Assembly (NCBI GenBank): GCA_023137315.1
Contig: JAGLPP010000116.1
Location: 1 to 36,823 of the forward strand
Direction: 5' to 3'
Origin: Bacteriovoracaceae bacterium
GTDB lineage: Bacteria > Bdellovibrionota > Bacteriovoracia > Bacteriovoracales > Bacteriovoracaceae
Length of the DNA stretch: 36,823 bases
This document shows positions 23,145 to 31,689 of the stretch, in pieces. Every line of letters begins with the position of its first letter. Position 1 is the first letter of the stretch. The translations under genes were made by a program, and so were the position numbers. Under the pieces are notes generated by a model. It was given only the letters and a program-made list of their open reading frames with translations. It had not been told where the DNA came from and did not search any database.

Positions 23145-24509
23145 ATGACTTACGGGGTACACACCAGCGATATTGAGAATCTTATTAATAGACTTTTTTC
23201 TTCAATCATATTGGAACAACGAAAATATAATTCAATCAAACCTGCAGACAGTAATAGACGACAAATACAGAATGATATTCTGGATATATTTAAAAAAAAC
23301 AGAGGTATTGGCCTTTATTACGACTACATCTCAACTGGGCGGGGACATGGCCCGTTTACGGAACTCGTTGATGGTTCTGTCAAATATGATCTTATTGGAA
23401 GCATGGGGATAAACATTCTGGGCCATTCACATCCGTTGGTTATACGATCTCATCTTGAAACAGCAACATGCGACACAACCATTAGTGGAAATCTTTTACC
23501 TCACTCAAATCAGGCCGTATTAACAAAACGACTTCTTGAAACAGTAACAAAATCACGATTAAAACACTTCTGGTTTGCCGGTTCCGGCAGTTTTGCCAAC
23601 GATCTTGCACTCAAGCTGCTCTGGCAGAAATCCGCCCCACGCAGAAGAATTATCGCTTTTGAAAAAGCATTTGCAGGACGAAGTATTGCCAGTCAAAACA
23701 TCACGTGGAATACCTCCTATCGTGAGGACATGCCTTCGCTGATAGATGTTGATTTCATTCCACATTTTGATCAATCAAACCCGGACAAGGCAGTTTCAAA
23801 AACATTAAGAGCACTTGATAAACTATACAAACAACATTCCGATGAATATTGTGCTCTGATAATCGAACTCGTTCAAGGAGAGGCTGGGTTTGTTTTTGGC
23901 ACGAAGGAATATTATCGCAAAATATTTGAATGGGCCCGCCAGAGGAATATTTTTATCTGGATTGATGAAATACAGACCGTTACAAGAACCCACGAACTAT
24001 TTGCATTTCAAATGTTTGAACTTGATGATTATGTGGATGTCGTAACAATTGGAAAAACCCTCCAATGTTGTGGCGTGTTTTATACCTCCGAACTAAACCC
24101 AAAACCCGGTTTAATCGGAGGAACTTTTGCCGCCCCGATTGTCTCATTAAATCTTGCACATAAAATGTTGGAGTATTTTCAAAAAGGAAACTTCCATGGC
24201 CCCGAAGGACGGGTGGTGGAGCTGGAAAAAATTTTTCTAAAAAAAATTGAACACCTGTCTGGTGGAACATGTAGTGGTAAAATATCGTATTTCGGAGGTA
24301 TTGGTACCATGATATCTTTTGAAATTGGAGATTCATCCGAAAAAACAACATGGAAGTTTTTAAGTCAACTATTCAATAATGGAATTATTGCTTTCTCGGC
24401 AGGAAAAAATCCCACTCGTGTAAGATTTCTTCTACCACTTTCGTTGACGAAAACACATATTGATGAGATTTTTACAATAATTGAAAAAACAATTAATCAA
24501 GTTATATAA
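23145..24509 (+). CDS. Class III (fold-type I) PLP-dependent aminotransferase
   Basis: A 454-residue PLP aminotransferase of the ornithine/lysine omega-aminotransferase class. Seen are FTELVDGSVKYDLIGSMGINILGHSHP near the start, the phosphate-cup FAGSGSFANDLALKL, the family core ALIIELVQGEAGFVFG, FIWIDEIQT with the Asp that contacts the PLP nitrogen, TIGKTLQ with the Schiff-base Lys, and a C-terminal RVRFLLPLSLT. The usual Glu after SG is Phe here, a small deviation. It sits 12 bases upstream of an ALDH-family gene; the pair resembles the astC-astD order of arginine succinyltransferase catabolism or lysine aminotransferase plus semialdehyde dehydrogenase. The ATG at 23145 has AAAGGA upstream. 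Substrate not assigned. Confidence 0.85.
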   Translation: MTYGVHTSDIENLINRLFSSIILEQRKYNSIKPADSNRRQIQNDILDIFKKNRGIGLYYDYISTGRGHGPFTELVDGSVKYDLIGSMGINILGHSHPLVIRSHLETATCDTTISGNLLPHSNQAVLTKRLLETVTKSRLKHFWFAGSGSFANDLALKLLWQKSAPRRRIIAFEKAFAGRSIASQNITWNTSYREDMPSLIDVDFIPHFDQSNPDKAVSKTLRALDKLYKQHSDEYCALIIELVQGEAGFVFGTKEYYRKIFEWARQRNIFIWIDEIQTVTRTHELFAFQMFELDDYVDVVTIGKTLQCCGVFYTSELNPKPGLIGGTFAAPIVSLNLAHKMLEYFQKGNFHGPEGRVVELEKIFLKKIEHLSGGTCSGKISYFGGIGTMISFEIGDSSEKTTWKFLSQLFNNGIIAFSAGKNPTRVRFLLPLSLTKTHIDEIFTIIEKTINQVI

Positions 24510-24521
24510 GGGGCCCAATAC

Positions 24522-26054
24522 ATGACATTTACAATAAAGGGTGACTATTTTCACAATAACTTTTATCTCCCACCAACAACCGGTCTGGATAGTTCATATA
24601 AACTCCTGACAAAAACAAATCCGGCTAACAATGATGAAAAACTATGGGAGTGTCCAATAGACTCAAGACACATTACCCCTGTCGTGGAATCTGCAGAAAT
24701 AGGTTTTAATTCATGGAAAAAGACTTCCTGGGCAGACAGATGTAAATTCATTGAAAAATTCCTGGATATCGTGCAGGATAAAAAAGATCAAATAACACGT
24801 GCTATTTCCATGGAAACCGGACGACCTCTTTGGGAAACACAATTTGAATTAAAGCAAACAATTCAAAATATTCGTTTTTCCATTCCAAAGTCAGATTCCA
24901 TTATCTCATCACAAAAATCACACGAAATTGATCAAGATGATTCTCTTGGCATACAAATGGCTACTACAAGGTATCGTCCAATAGGTCCAGTTCTTATCAT
25001 CTCGTCTTTTTGCCATCCATTTTTAATACCTGTAGTAAATATTATAAATGCCATGCTTTCCGGCAGTTCAATAATTTTAAAGCCATCACCCTATACTTGT
25101 TATACAGCTCAACTCATTATCGAATGCTTTCACGAAGCACAATTCCCGCTGGGAGTAATAAATTGCATTAATGGCAAGGACGATATCAGCAGAAGACTGT
25201 TAAATGAAAAAAATATAAAGGGAGTCTTGTTTACTGGAAGCAAAGAAGTTGGTCTGAAGGTTCTTGACACCACTCATCAGGATCTCTCAAAAGTCGTATC
25301 GCTGCAGCTTAGTACAAAAAATACTTCCATTATTCACGAAGATTGCAATATTGACTTCGTATTAAACGAACTCCTTACTTCCGCATTCCTGTCAAGCGGA
25401 CAAAATTGTACCTCAACATCTCTTGTCGCTATTCATAAAAATATCCAGGATGAATTCATTTCACGTTTTCACCAACTCGCAAAAAAAATAATTATAGACC
25501 ATCCGATTGATTATGACATGGAACCATTCATGGGACCGGTCATTGATAAACAATTTGTTGATAATTACATACTATACATAGGCATGGCGAAAAGAGAGGG
25601 GATTGAAGAAATCATGCGTGGAAAACAAATTGATAAAAAATTCAAGGGTAACTATGTAACTCCATCAATCCATTTATCAACAACTTTTAATAAAAATAGT
25701 CGTTTCATGACATCCGAAATTATCGCACCAACATGTACATTTATACCTTACGACGATATTGAGGAGGCAATTTGCATCTCCAACAATACTGAATTTGGAT
25801 TAATCTCCTCCGTATATTCACAAAATGAATCTATCATCGAAAAATCATTAAGCGAAATTCAGTGCGGATTAATTAACATTAATATTCCAACCACCACAAC
25901 ATTGTATCATATTCCATATGGTGGAATTAAAAATTCCGGTAATCATAGACAGGCTGCCATAAACACCGTCTCCGATTGCATTTATCCAATATCTTCTCTC
26001 AGTCGTGGGCAAACTGAAAACAATGGAACTCAATTGATTGGATTATCAAAATAA
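24522..26054 (+). CDS. Aldehyde dehydrogenase superfamily protein with altered active site
   Basis: A 510-residue protein clearly of ALDH fold: ETGRPLWETQFELKQTIQNI, GSSIILKPSPYT, GVLFTGSKEVGLKVL, the catalytic Cys in SSGQNCTST, and the C-terminal IPYGGIKNSGNHRQAA. Its overall pattern is nearest to succinylglutamate semialdehyde dehydrogenase (AstD). However, the general-base Glu of the LELGG motif is Gln (VVSLQLSTKN), the oxyanion Asn of the P(W/Y)NFP motif is Cys (SSFCHPF), and GxFGP reads EIIAP. The Cys is kept. It may be inactive, or act in an acylating mode as some ALDHs without the Glu do. AAGGGG lies before the ATG; the stop abuts the convergent charged gene with no gap. Confidence 0.82.
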   Translation: MTFTIKGDYFHNNFYLPPTTGLDSSYKLLTKTNPANNDEKLWECPIDSRHITPVVESAEIGFNSWKKTSWADRCKFIEKFLDIVQDKKDQITRAISMETGRPLWETQFELKQTIQNIRFSIPKSDSIISSQKSHEIDQDDSLGIQMATTRYRPIGPVLIISSFCHPFLIPVVNIINAMLSGSSIILKPSPYTCYTAQLIIECFHEAQFPLGVINCINGKDDISRRLLNEKNIKGVLFTGSKEVGLKVLDTTHQDLSKVVSLQLSTKNTSIIHEDCNIDFVLNELLTSAFLSSGQNCTSTSLVAIHKNIQDEFISRFHQLAKKIIIDHPIDYDMEPFMGPVIDKQFVDNYILYIGMAKREGIEEIMRGKQIDKKFKGNYVTPSIHLSTTFNKNSRFMTSEIIAPTCTFIPYDDIEEAICISNNTEFGLISSVYSQNESIIEKSLSEIQCGLININIPTTTTLYHIPYGGIKNSGNHRQAAINTVSDCIYPISSLSRGQTENNGTQLIGLSK

Positions 26055-26786
26055 TTATTTTTGACGTTTGTTAACGAGAATACCCTTATTGCCAACACCG
26101 TTTACGGAAAAGTCCTCCTTTTCATCACGGTGCGGTTCAATGGCTGAGTTATCACGATACAATTCATAAATTTCTTTTTTCTTAAGTTTCCTCTGGCAGT
26201 CCTTAAACTTCTCTTTTTGTCTTAGAATAAATTCGCCGACATTCACCTTCTCCGCTTCTTTTTTCTTTTTCTCCTCTTCCGCTTCATGATCACAAATATC
26301 AAAACTCCCGTCCTCATGAAGTTCTATGTCTGTTTTTTTATCAAGACTCATCTTTCGCACGTCACCTTCATCTTCCTTGCGATTGTCAGAATATGCGGAT
26401 TTTTCAGGCGAACCATTTCCTTTTTCCGGTTTTTCCGAGAATGGAAGAATTTTTGCTTTTCCATCTTTTCTTTGTATTTGATGATCAGAATAACCAGACT
26501 GACGCGACTCAATGCCTCCTTCATCCTCATCCATTTTTTCTTTCCAGACCGATTGATCTTCCACTTCTTCCATTATCTCATTCTCAATCAATTTGGTTAG
26601 CGAAACTATGGCAGCGGTATCGGATATCGAACAAATATCACATATCTCATCCCACGTTAAAATTCTTAAGATTTTGAAAAAAATCGATTTCGTTTTTTTT
26701 TCTTCAACTTCCACATTCCCTTGAGGCTTATTTTCCTCAAAAGAATTTTCATTGATCTGCCCTGATAACTTCTTTTGCTCTTCCAT
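26055..26786 (-). CDS. Highly charged hypothetical protein
   Basis: A 243-residue protein dominated by Lys, Glu and Asp that I do not recognise. A short ordered segment at about 37-75 (ILRILTWDEICDICSISDTAAIVSLTKLIENEIMEEV) looks like a small helical or winged-helix unit; the rest (SRQSGYSDHQIQRKDG, KKKKEAEK) reads as disordered or coiled, with a second helical stretch about 180-215. No signal or membrane segment. A perfect TATAAT ends seven bases before the ATG, and no Shine-Dalgarno lies closer than a GAGG overlapping the -10, so the mRNA may be leaderless. The gene ends exactly where the ALDH gene ends. Confidence 0.65.
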   Translation of the reverse strand: MEEQKKLSGQINENSFEENKPQGNVEVEEKKTKSIFFKILRILTWDEICDICSISDTAAIVSLTKLIENEIMEEVEDQSVWKEKMDEDEGGIESRQSGYSDHQIQRKDGKAKILPFSEKPEKGNGSPEKSAYSDNRKEDEGDVRKMSLDKKTDIELHEDGSFDICDHEAEEEKKKKEAEKVNVGEFILRQKEKFKDCQRKLKKKEIYELYRDNSAIEPHRDEKEDFSVNGVGNKGILVNKRQK

Positions 26787-26792
26787 ATACTA

Positions 26793-26822
26793 ATTATACC
26801 TCATTCACGTATCGGTAATTAA
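26793..26822 (-). promoter_or_regulatory. Promoter giving a possibly leaderless mRNA for the charged protein
   Basis: On the minus strand TTAATT (26822-26817) and a perfect TATAAT (26798-26793) are 18 bases apart. The expected start site is within about one base of the A of the ATG at 26786. Confidence 0.4.
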
Positions 26823-26909
26823 CGGAAAAACTTGATCTTTTCACTTTGCCACGACGTATTTTCGGGAGGTTAAGCCACATTCACAACATACCAAATATGC
26901 AATTTTTTG

Positions 26910-26938
26910 TGGACAAATGAACCACATATCTCTATAAA
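26910..26938 (+). promoter_or_regulatory. Sigma-70 promoter of tRNA-Asn
   Basis: TGGACA (26910-26915) and TATAAA (26933-26938) are exactly 17 bases apart, each one mismatch from consensus. Transcription would start near 26945, about 13 bases before the mature tRNA. Confidence 0.7.
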
Positions 26939-26957
26939 ATTAATATCTTTATGATAC

Positions 26958-27032
26958 TGGGGTGTGGCGCAGCGGTAGCGCAGCGGACTGTTAATCCGTT
27001 GGTCGTGGGTTCAAATCCCTCCACCCCAGCCA
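26958..27032 (+). tRNA. tRNA-Asn (anticodon GTT)
   Basis: The acceptor stem TGGGGTG (26958-26964) pairs perfectly with CACCCCA (27022-27028), followed by G and an encoded CCA (27030-27032). The D arm is GCGC...GCGC with AGCGGTA in the loop. The anticodon loop CTGTTAA gives anticodon GTT, and the T loop is TTCAAAT. The T stem GTGGG/CCCTC has one T-T mismatch. The gene is monocistronic, with a good promoter upstream and a terminator directly after. Confidence 0.96.
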
Positions 27033-27033
27033 T

Positions 27034-27070
27034 AAAAAAAGCCTGATAGTTCACCTATTGGGCTTTTTTT
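27034..27070 (+). terminator. Rho-independent terminator after tRNA-Asn
   Basis: An A-run and GCC, then GATAG, a short TTCAC loop, CTATT, GGGC and seven T. The stem pairs AGCC..GATAG with CTATT..GGGCT, allowing one G-U and one mismatch. It begins two bases after the CCA and looks able to work in either direction. Confidence 0.85.
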
Positions 27071-27134
27071 ATTAATAAGGTTGAATACAAGTGGATATTC
27101 TGGACCCGGCCCCTCTCTCAACAGGATAACATAT

Positions 27135-30100
27135 ATGAACAAATGGTTTGAAAAAATACTTAGCAACAACAAAGTCCTTAGTTTTTTATTCATCATAATA
27201 ATTATATTTGGCATTAAGTCAGTAATTGGACTCAAAAAAGATGTTTTTCCCCTAACTGATATTGATACGATGATAATACATATCACTTCACAAGGTAGTA
27301 GTGCCAAGGATGTTGAAGTAAATGCCGTAATACCAATAGAACAAAAAATTAAAGAAATAAGTGAAATAAAAAGTTATAACTCGATTTCAAATCCCAATGG
27401 AGCACTTATTTATTTGTATCTTGACCGCAACAGAGATAATCCACAACGAGTAAAAAACGAAATTTTTCGCACAATAACGTTGGACAACATTGAAAATATT
27501 GGGCCCGATGTTGATGAGATTAAAATCATTGATGCAAACCCCCGGCTTATGCCCGTTATTAATCTTGCGCTTACCTCAAAAAACCAAAGCAGCATGCTTG
27601 ATCAATTTTCAATAGCAAGAAAAATTAGAAATTCTTTACAACGAATTCCAGGCGTCAGTGAAGTTAGAACAACCGGGCTGGAAGATCCCGAAATTCACAT
27701 TGAGGTTAACCCCAAATTACTGGCTAAAAACTATATTGCCATCGAGGATGTTTGGATAGCACTCAAAAATAGAAATGTTCATCAAAATGGAGGCAGCCTA
27801 CAATCATTAAAATCGAACAAAACAATTATTACTGTAAATCGTTTTTCAAATTTAAAAGAAATCGAGAACGTTGTTTTAAGGAGTAATTTCTCTGGTCAAG
27901 AAATTCAAATCAAAGACATCGCTTCTGTGAATCGCAAATACTCAAAAGAAAAAACAATTTCAAGAGTTGGCGGAAAAAGAGCTGTTATTTTTCAGGTAAC
28001 CAAAAAAGAAGCTGCTGATGTTTTGACAGTTGTTAAGCAGGTAAGAAAATGGCTGGACAAAAATAAAGGCAAATCTTTTTTGAAAAAATATCAATTAGTT
28101 ATAGTAAGCAACAAGGGTAAGACAATAAAGTCAATGCTTGGGGTAGTCACCTCTAACGCCTTAATTGGTTTTATTCTGGTTTTTCTCTGTCTGCTTTTTT
28201 TCCTGGATCTGAAAACAAGTTTTTGGACGGCAACAGGAATACCCGTGAGTCTTCTTCTGGTGACTATCGGAATGGACATTTTTGACATTAGTATCAATGT
28301 TATTACTCTTGGAGCAATAATAACGGTGCTGGGTATGTTAGTAGATGATGGAATTGTTGTTGGTGAGACAATGTTTAATTCCAGAGAACAGAATCTGGAC
28401 AAAAGTCAAACAGCACAAGAACTTGCAAGGTTATTTTGGCCTCTAAGTGTAACAATTGGCACCACCATCGTTGCATTTCTTCCGTTGGCACATATGGGTG
28501 GGCTAATGGGTAAATTTATTAAATTCTATCCAGTGGTTATCTCTCTAACTCTGATTGCCAGTCTATTTGAATCATCAGTTCTTCTTCCACATCATTTACA
28601 AAGCAATAAACCCGCCAAACAAAAGAAATGGTTCATTTACTTTAGAAAAAAATATGAATTATTACTAACATCTTGTCTAAAACACGCAAAATTAACAACA
28701 TTCGTTTTTATTGTTTTTTTAATTATTGCTTCTTTTTTGGGAGCCAAGTCATTCAAAAAGTTTATCTTACTATATGATGATAGTTCTGAGGGGATATATG
28801 TTAATGTTGAACTACCTGCTGGTGAAACCATTACCAGAATGGATAATGAACTGGATAAGCTCAGACTCTTTGTAAGTAAAAATATTTCAGATCATGATCT
28901 ATTAAACATTCAAACCTTTGCTGGACATCATACCGTTAAAAGAATCAGGTCAGAGGGATACCATGAAAACTGGGGACAACTCCTGGTGACATTAATTCCA
29001 AGAGCTGAGCGAAAAAGAACTGCAAAAGAAATTATTAAAAAGTTAACAAAAAAGATCAAAAGCAGGAAATGGTCATTTTCATCTCTTGTATTGGAAGAAC
29101 AGGCCCTTGGCCCCAACCCCGGAAAGGGAGTCGAGGTGGTCATATCTGGAAAAAAACACCAGAATCGACTAGAGCTATTGGGCGATCTGGAAACATTTGC
29201 TTTACAGCAAAATGGTGTTGCCTTTATTGACAAGAGAGGGGTCTCCTCTACAAATGAGATCAAGCTTGAATTTAATTTTCAAGAAATGGCAAGATTGGGT
29301 ATTAATGTTACCCAAATATCTCAAACTATTAGAGCAGCTTTTAACGGTGTCATCGCCACAGAAGACCCTTTACTTGATTACACATTAAATTATCGAGTAC
29401 TGCTTCCAAAAGAAAAAAGAGGAAGCGAGGAAATTCTTAAAGACCTGTTAATTCTAAATAACGAAAAACATCTTGTCCCACTAAAGAAATTTACCAAATT
29501 TAAGTCTCAAAAAGGTGTAGGACAAATCCACCACACAAGAGGACTTCCAAATTTGTTAATGAAAATACAAACACAATCATCAAAATTAACCCCTCGTCAA
29601 ATGGCAAAAAAAATCAAAACATGGTGGGTAAATAATAAAACGAGTTATAAAAATATGACTCTAGCTATAAAAGGAGAAGCAAAAGAGACGAAGGATTCCA
29701 TGGTTGATCTATTTTTTGCAATGATAATCAGCATCGCTCTTATATATATGATCCTGGTAATTTTATTTAACTCATACTCAATTCCTTTTATTATCTTTTC
29801 AGTATTGCCGTTTGGTGTTTCAGGAGCAGTAATTGCTTTTGTCTTGCATAGTATTCCGCTGAACTTTATGGGACTGGTTGGGATCATTGGTCTATCAGGA
29901 ATTCTGGTTAATGATGCTATTATTCTCGTTAATACCTTTCTAAAAAATAAAAGTATTGATGCTAAAAAAGCGGCTACATCCAGATTTCGTCCCATCCTTT
30001 TAACAACTGTTACAACAGTTGTCGGCTTACTGCCCAGTGTTTATGGTATAGGGGGAGATGTAAAAACCCTTGTTCCTGTTGTAATTGCCCTCTCTTTTGG

Positions 30101-30182
30101 TCTTATTTCCGGAACTATTGCAAATCTGGTTCTGCTGCCATTGCTATTGAGTAAATTCAGGATATCAAGTAGTCTGAGATAA
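27135..30182 (+). CDS. RND-family (AcrB/HAE1-type) efflux transporter
   Basis: A 1015-residue proton-driven inner-membrane exporter of the resistance-nodulation-division type. It has the two-fold layout: helix 1 (about 13-31), a large periplasmic loop with DVEVNAVIPIEQKIKEI, helices 2-6 starting around residue 340 including the proton-relay GMLVDDGIVVGETMF in helix 4, a second periplasmic loop, and helices 8-12 with GLSGILVNDAIILVNTF. The loop section EDPEIHIEVNPKLLAKNYI matches HAE1 pumps. Start at 27135 has AGGA eight bases upstream; a longer reading to a TTG at 27081 runs back to the tRNA terminator. No membrane-fusion or outer-membrane partner is adjacent. Substrate unknown. Confidence 0.92.
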   Translation: MNKWFEKILSNNKVLSFLFIIIIIFGIKSVIGLKKDVFPLTDIDTMIIHITSQGSSAKDVEVNAVIPIEQKIKEISEIKSYNSISNPNGALIYLYLDRNRDNPQRVKNEIFRTITLDNIENIGPDVDEIKIIDANPRLMPVINLALTSKNQSSMLDQFSIARKIRNSLQRIPGVSEVRTTGLEDPEIHIEVNPKLLAKNYIAIEDVWIALKNRNVHQNGGSLQSLKSNKTIITVNRFSNLKEIENVVLRSNFSGQEIQIKDIASVNRKYSKEKTISRVGGKRAVIFQVTKKEAADVLTVVKQVRKWLDKNKGKSFLKKYQLVIVSNKGKTIKSMLGVVTSNALIGFILVFLCLLFFLDLKTSFWTATGIPVSLLLVTIGMDIFDISINVITLGAIITVLGMLVDDGIVVGETMFNSREQNLDKSQTAQELARLFWPLSVTIGTTIVAFLPLAHMGGLMGKFIKFYPVVISLTLIASLFESSVLLPHHLQSNKPAKQKKWFIYFRKKYELLLTSCLKHAKLTTFVFIVFLIIASFLGAKSFKKFILLYDDSSEGIYVNVELPAGETITRMDNELDKLRLFVSKNISDHDLLNIQTFAGHHTVKRIRSEGYHENWGQLLVTLIPRAERKRTAKEIIKKLTKKIKSRKWSFSSLVLEEQALGPNPGKGVEVVISGKKHQNRLELLGDLETFALQQNGVAFIDKRGVSSTNEIKLEFNFQEMARLGINVTQISQTIRAAFNGVIATEDPLLDYTLNYRVLLPKEKRGSEEILKDLLILNNEKHLVPLKKFTKFKSQKGVGQIHHTRGLPNLLMKIQTQSSKLTPRQMAKKIKTWWVNNKTSYKNMTLAIKGEAKETKDSMVDLFFAMIISIALIYMILVILFNSYSIPFIIFSVLPFGVSGAVIAFVLHSIPLNFMGLVGIIGLSGILVNDAIILVNTFLKNKSIDAKKAATSRFRPILLTTVTTVVGLLPSVYGIGGDVKTLVPVVIALSFGLISGTIANLVLLPLLLSKFRISSSLR

Positions 30183-30206
30183 AGTACTGCAGAAGATTTT
30201 AATACT

Positions 30207-30713
30207 ATGAAATATTTTTATATATCAAAAAATAATATTTTAAATAAAGTTGCACATAATGATGACAGCCATTTAAAAATATCCAATTGTGTAAAATTAG
30301 AAAATCAATCTTCCTTTGCCTTGATTATGTGCAGTGCATTTGGCGGTGATTATCCTGTAAGTGACGTTGAACCAGATTCCAGACAACCAGGCTCATCATT
30401 AAAAAGATTTCTTGTACTTTATAGCAATAATCAAGCGGTAGCTTGCGCAAGATACCTCAAGTTAATAAATAACTCAGGAGAATCTTATATTATTCTTTGT
30501 GATCTGGGAGTAAAAAAGGAATTGCAGGGAAAGGGACTTGGACAAAAAATGTTTTCCCGAAGGATATTATATATTATCAAAAACGAAGAATTTTCTCATG
30601 TTTTTTCAGAAATAGAAGATGATAATTACGCCTCTATTGCCATATCTAAAAAATTTGGACTTAAAAATGTTACTGATTCTAAATTTATATATCAATTTCC
30701 AGAAATAAATTAA
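30207..30713 (+). CDS. GNAT-family N-acetyltransferase
   Basis: A 168-residue acetyltransferase. The acetyl-CoA-binding motif A is VKKELQGKGLGQKMFSRRI (about 107-125), with the Q/RxxGxG/A loop present as QGKGLG, and the beta strands before it (YIILCDLGV) fit the family. Motif B follows as SEIEDDNYASIAISKKFGL, where Asn and the aliphatic helix are typical. The N-terminal 50 residues are less conserved and include NQSSFALIMCSAFGG. It lies 24 bases after the RND gene without a strong ribosome site and may be cotranscribed. Substrate not evident. Confidence 0.82.
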   Translation: MKYFYISKNNILNKVAHNDDSHLKISNCVKLENQSSFALIMCSAFGGDYPVSDVEPDSRQPGSSLKRFLVLYSNNQAVACARYLKLINNSGESYIILCDLGVKKELQGKGLGQKMFSRRILYIIKNEEFSHVFSEIEDDNYASIAISKKFGLKNVTDSKFIYQFPEIN

Positions 30714-30835
30714 TTGAACCATTGTTTTTTATGGAGAAAATATAAACTTTCTGGCGTGGCGGCAGATAAATTATTTCAAAAAATAATAATGAGCAATCAA
30801 CATGTCATGTGAAACTTTTCTAATCTATTTTTTGA

Positions 30836-31051
30836 TTACTCTTTTAGCCGTCTTCGCGTAAAAATGTGATATCCGGCGATATGATACATAATCAAGAACA
30901 GAAAAATACTTTCTTGAATATCTTTTTCAAAAAATCTACTGACTCTAAATGCCAACTCCAAAGACGGGTTGTAATTCCCTTTCCCTATGGAAACAATTGT
31001 CGCTCTTGTTACACCAATTTCAGTGTCCAAACTTATGAGTTCATGCGGATA
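30836..31051 (-). pseudogene. Remnant of a small Xre-type (YozG-like) regulator
   Basis: The minus-strand frame contains HELISLDTEIGVTRATIVS, IGKGNYNPSLELAFRVSRFFEKDIQE, the second half of the widespread 65-70 residue Xre regulator whose usual form is GVTRxTIxxIEKGxYNPSLELAFKIA. The first helix of the helix-turn-helix is missing: a stop lies at 31052-31054 and no ATG precedes. The conserved EKG reads GKG, and the end runs into unrelated residues (FLFLIMYHIAGY). It is therefore read as a decayed gene. The rest of the 430-base gap 30714-31143 carries nothing else that I can support, apart from the leader of the next gene. Confidence 0.6.
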
Positions 31052-31143
31052 CTATGTAAAAAATACTATGTATGTTTATCCTGTCGCGATGCGTCAACCA
31101 GCGTGTTATCCTCTCTTTGTTTATTAACGTATAGGAGCAAATC

Positions 31144-31587
31144 ATGAAATATAAAATTGTTTTTTCACTATTAGTTTTATCCATTATTAATTATTCATTG
31201 CTAGCTTCACCAGTAACAACTTTTGATGGAGAAATACATATTCAAGGGGAGTCTAAAATCCATAACATGGCCTTCGATTTAACCAGAGGAGAACAAAGCG
31301 TGGTTAGTCTAAATGACGGTGAGGACATGAGAATACCCACTGGTAACTTTTCTCATGATTTCCCTTTAATGAAAGAAAATGGCACTACGACAGCAACTCA
31401 TCTTGCGTTTATTTCTTGGAAGGACAAAGTTCGCTTGGATGTTGTTATGTTCCAAGATGGTGTTAATCGTTCAAATATAGAATGTGAGAGACCTAATCCA
31501 AAGGGTGTTGGGCGAATTTATGGAAATGTAAGAATAGAAGAAAAAGGATTGAAGTGGGATTCGATTGCTCTAATCTGTATTTATTAA
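31144..31587 (+). CDS. Small secreted hypothetical protein
   Basis: A 147-residue protein with a clear signal peptide (Lys-rich start, hydrophobic core IVFSLLVLSIINYSLL, probable cleavage after LAS). The mature part has alternating short strands (for example GEIHIQGESKI, LAFISWKDKVRLDVVMFQDG, RIYGNVRIEEKGLKW) and looks like a beta-rich periplasmic or exported protein with two Cys near the end (IECERP and LICIY) that could form a disulphide. AGGAG lies seven bases before the ATG. I do not recognise a family. It stands alone between the decayed regulator and the convergent large lipoprotein. Confidence 0.7.
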   Translation: MKYKIVFSLLVLSIINYSLLASPVTTFDGEIHIQGESKIHNMAFDLTRGEQSVVSLNDGEDMRIPTGNFSHDFPLMKENGTTTATHLAFISWKDKVRLDVVMFQDGVNRSNIECERPNPKGVGRIYGNVRIEEKGLKWDSIALICIY

Positions 31588-31689
31588 GGCATAAATTATA
31601 CTCTACAAAATTAGCTCTAGATATTGAAACCACTCAATTTTCTGTATGATTAAATCAAGTCTATTAGTTCAGAAGTTTACAACCAGTCA

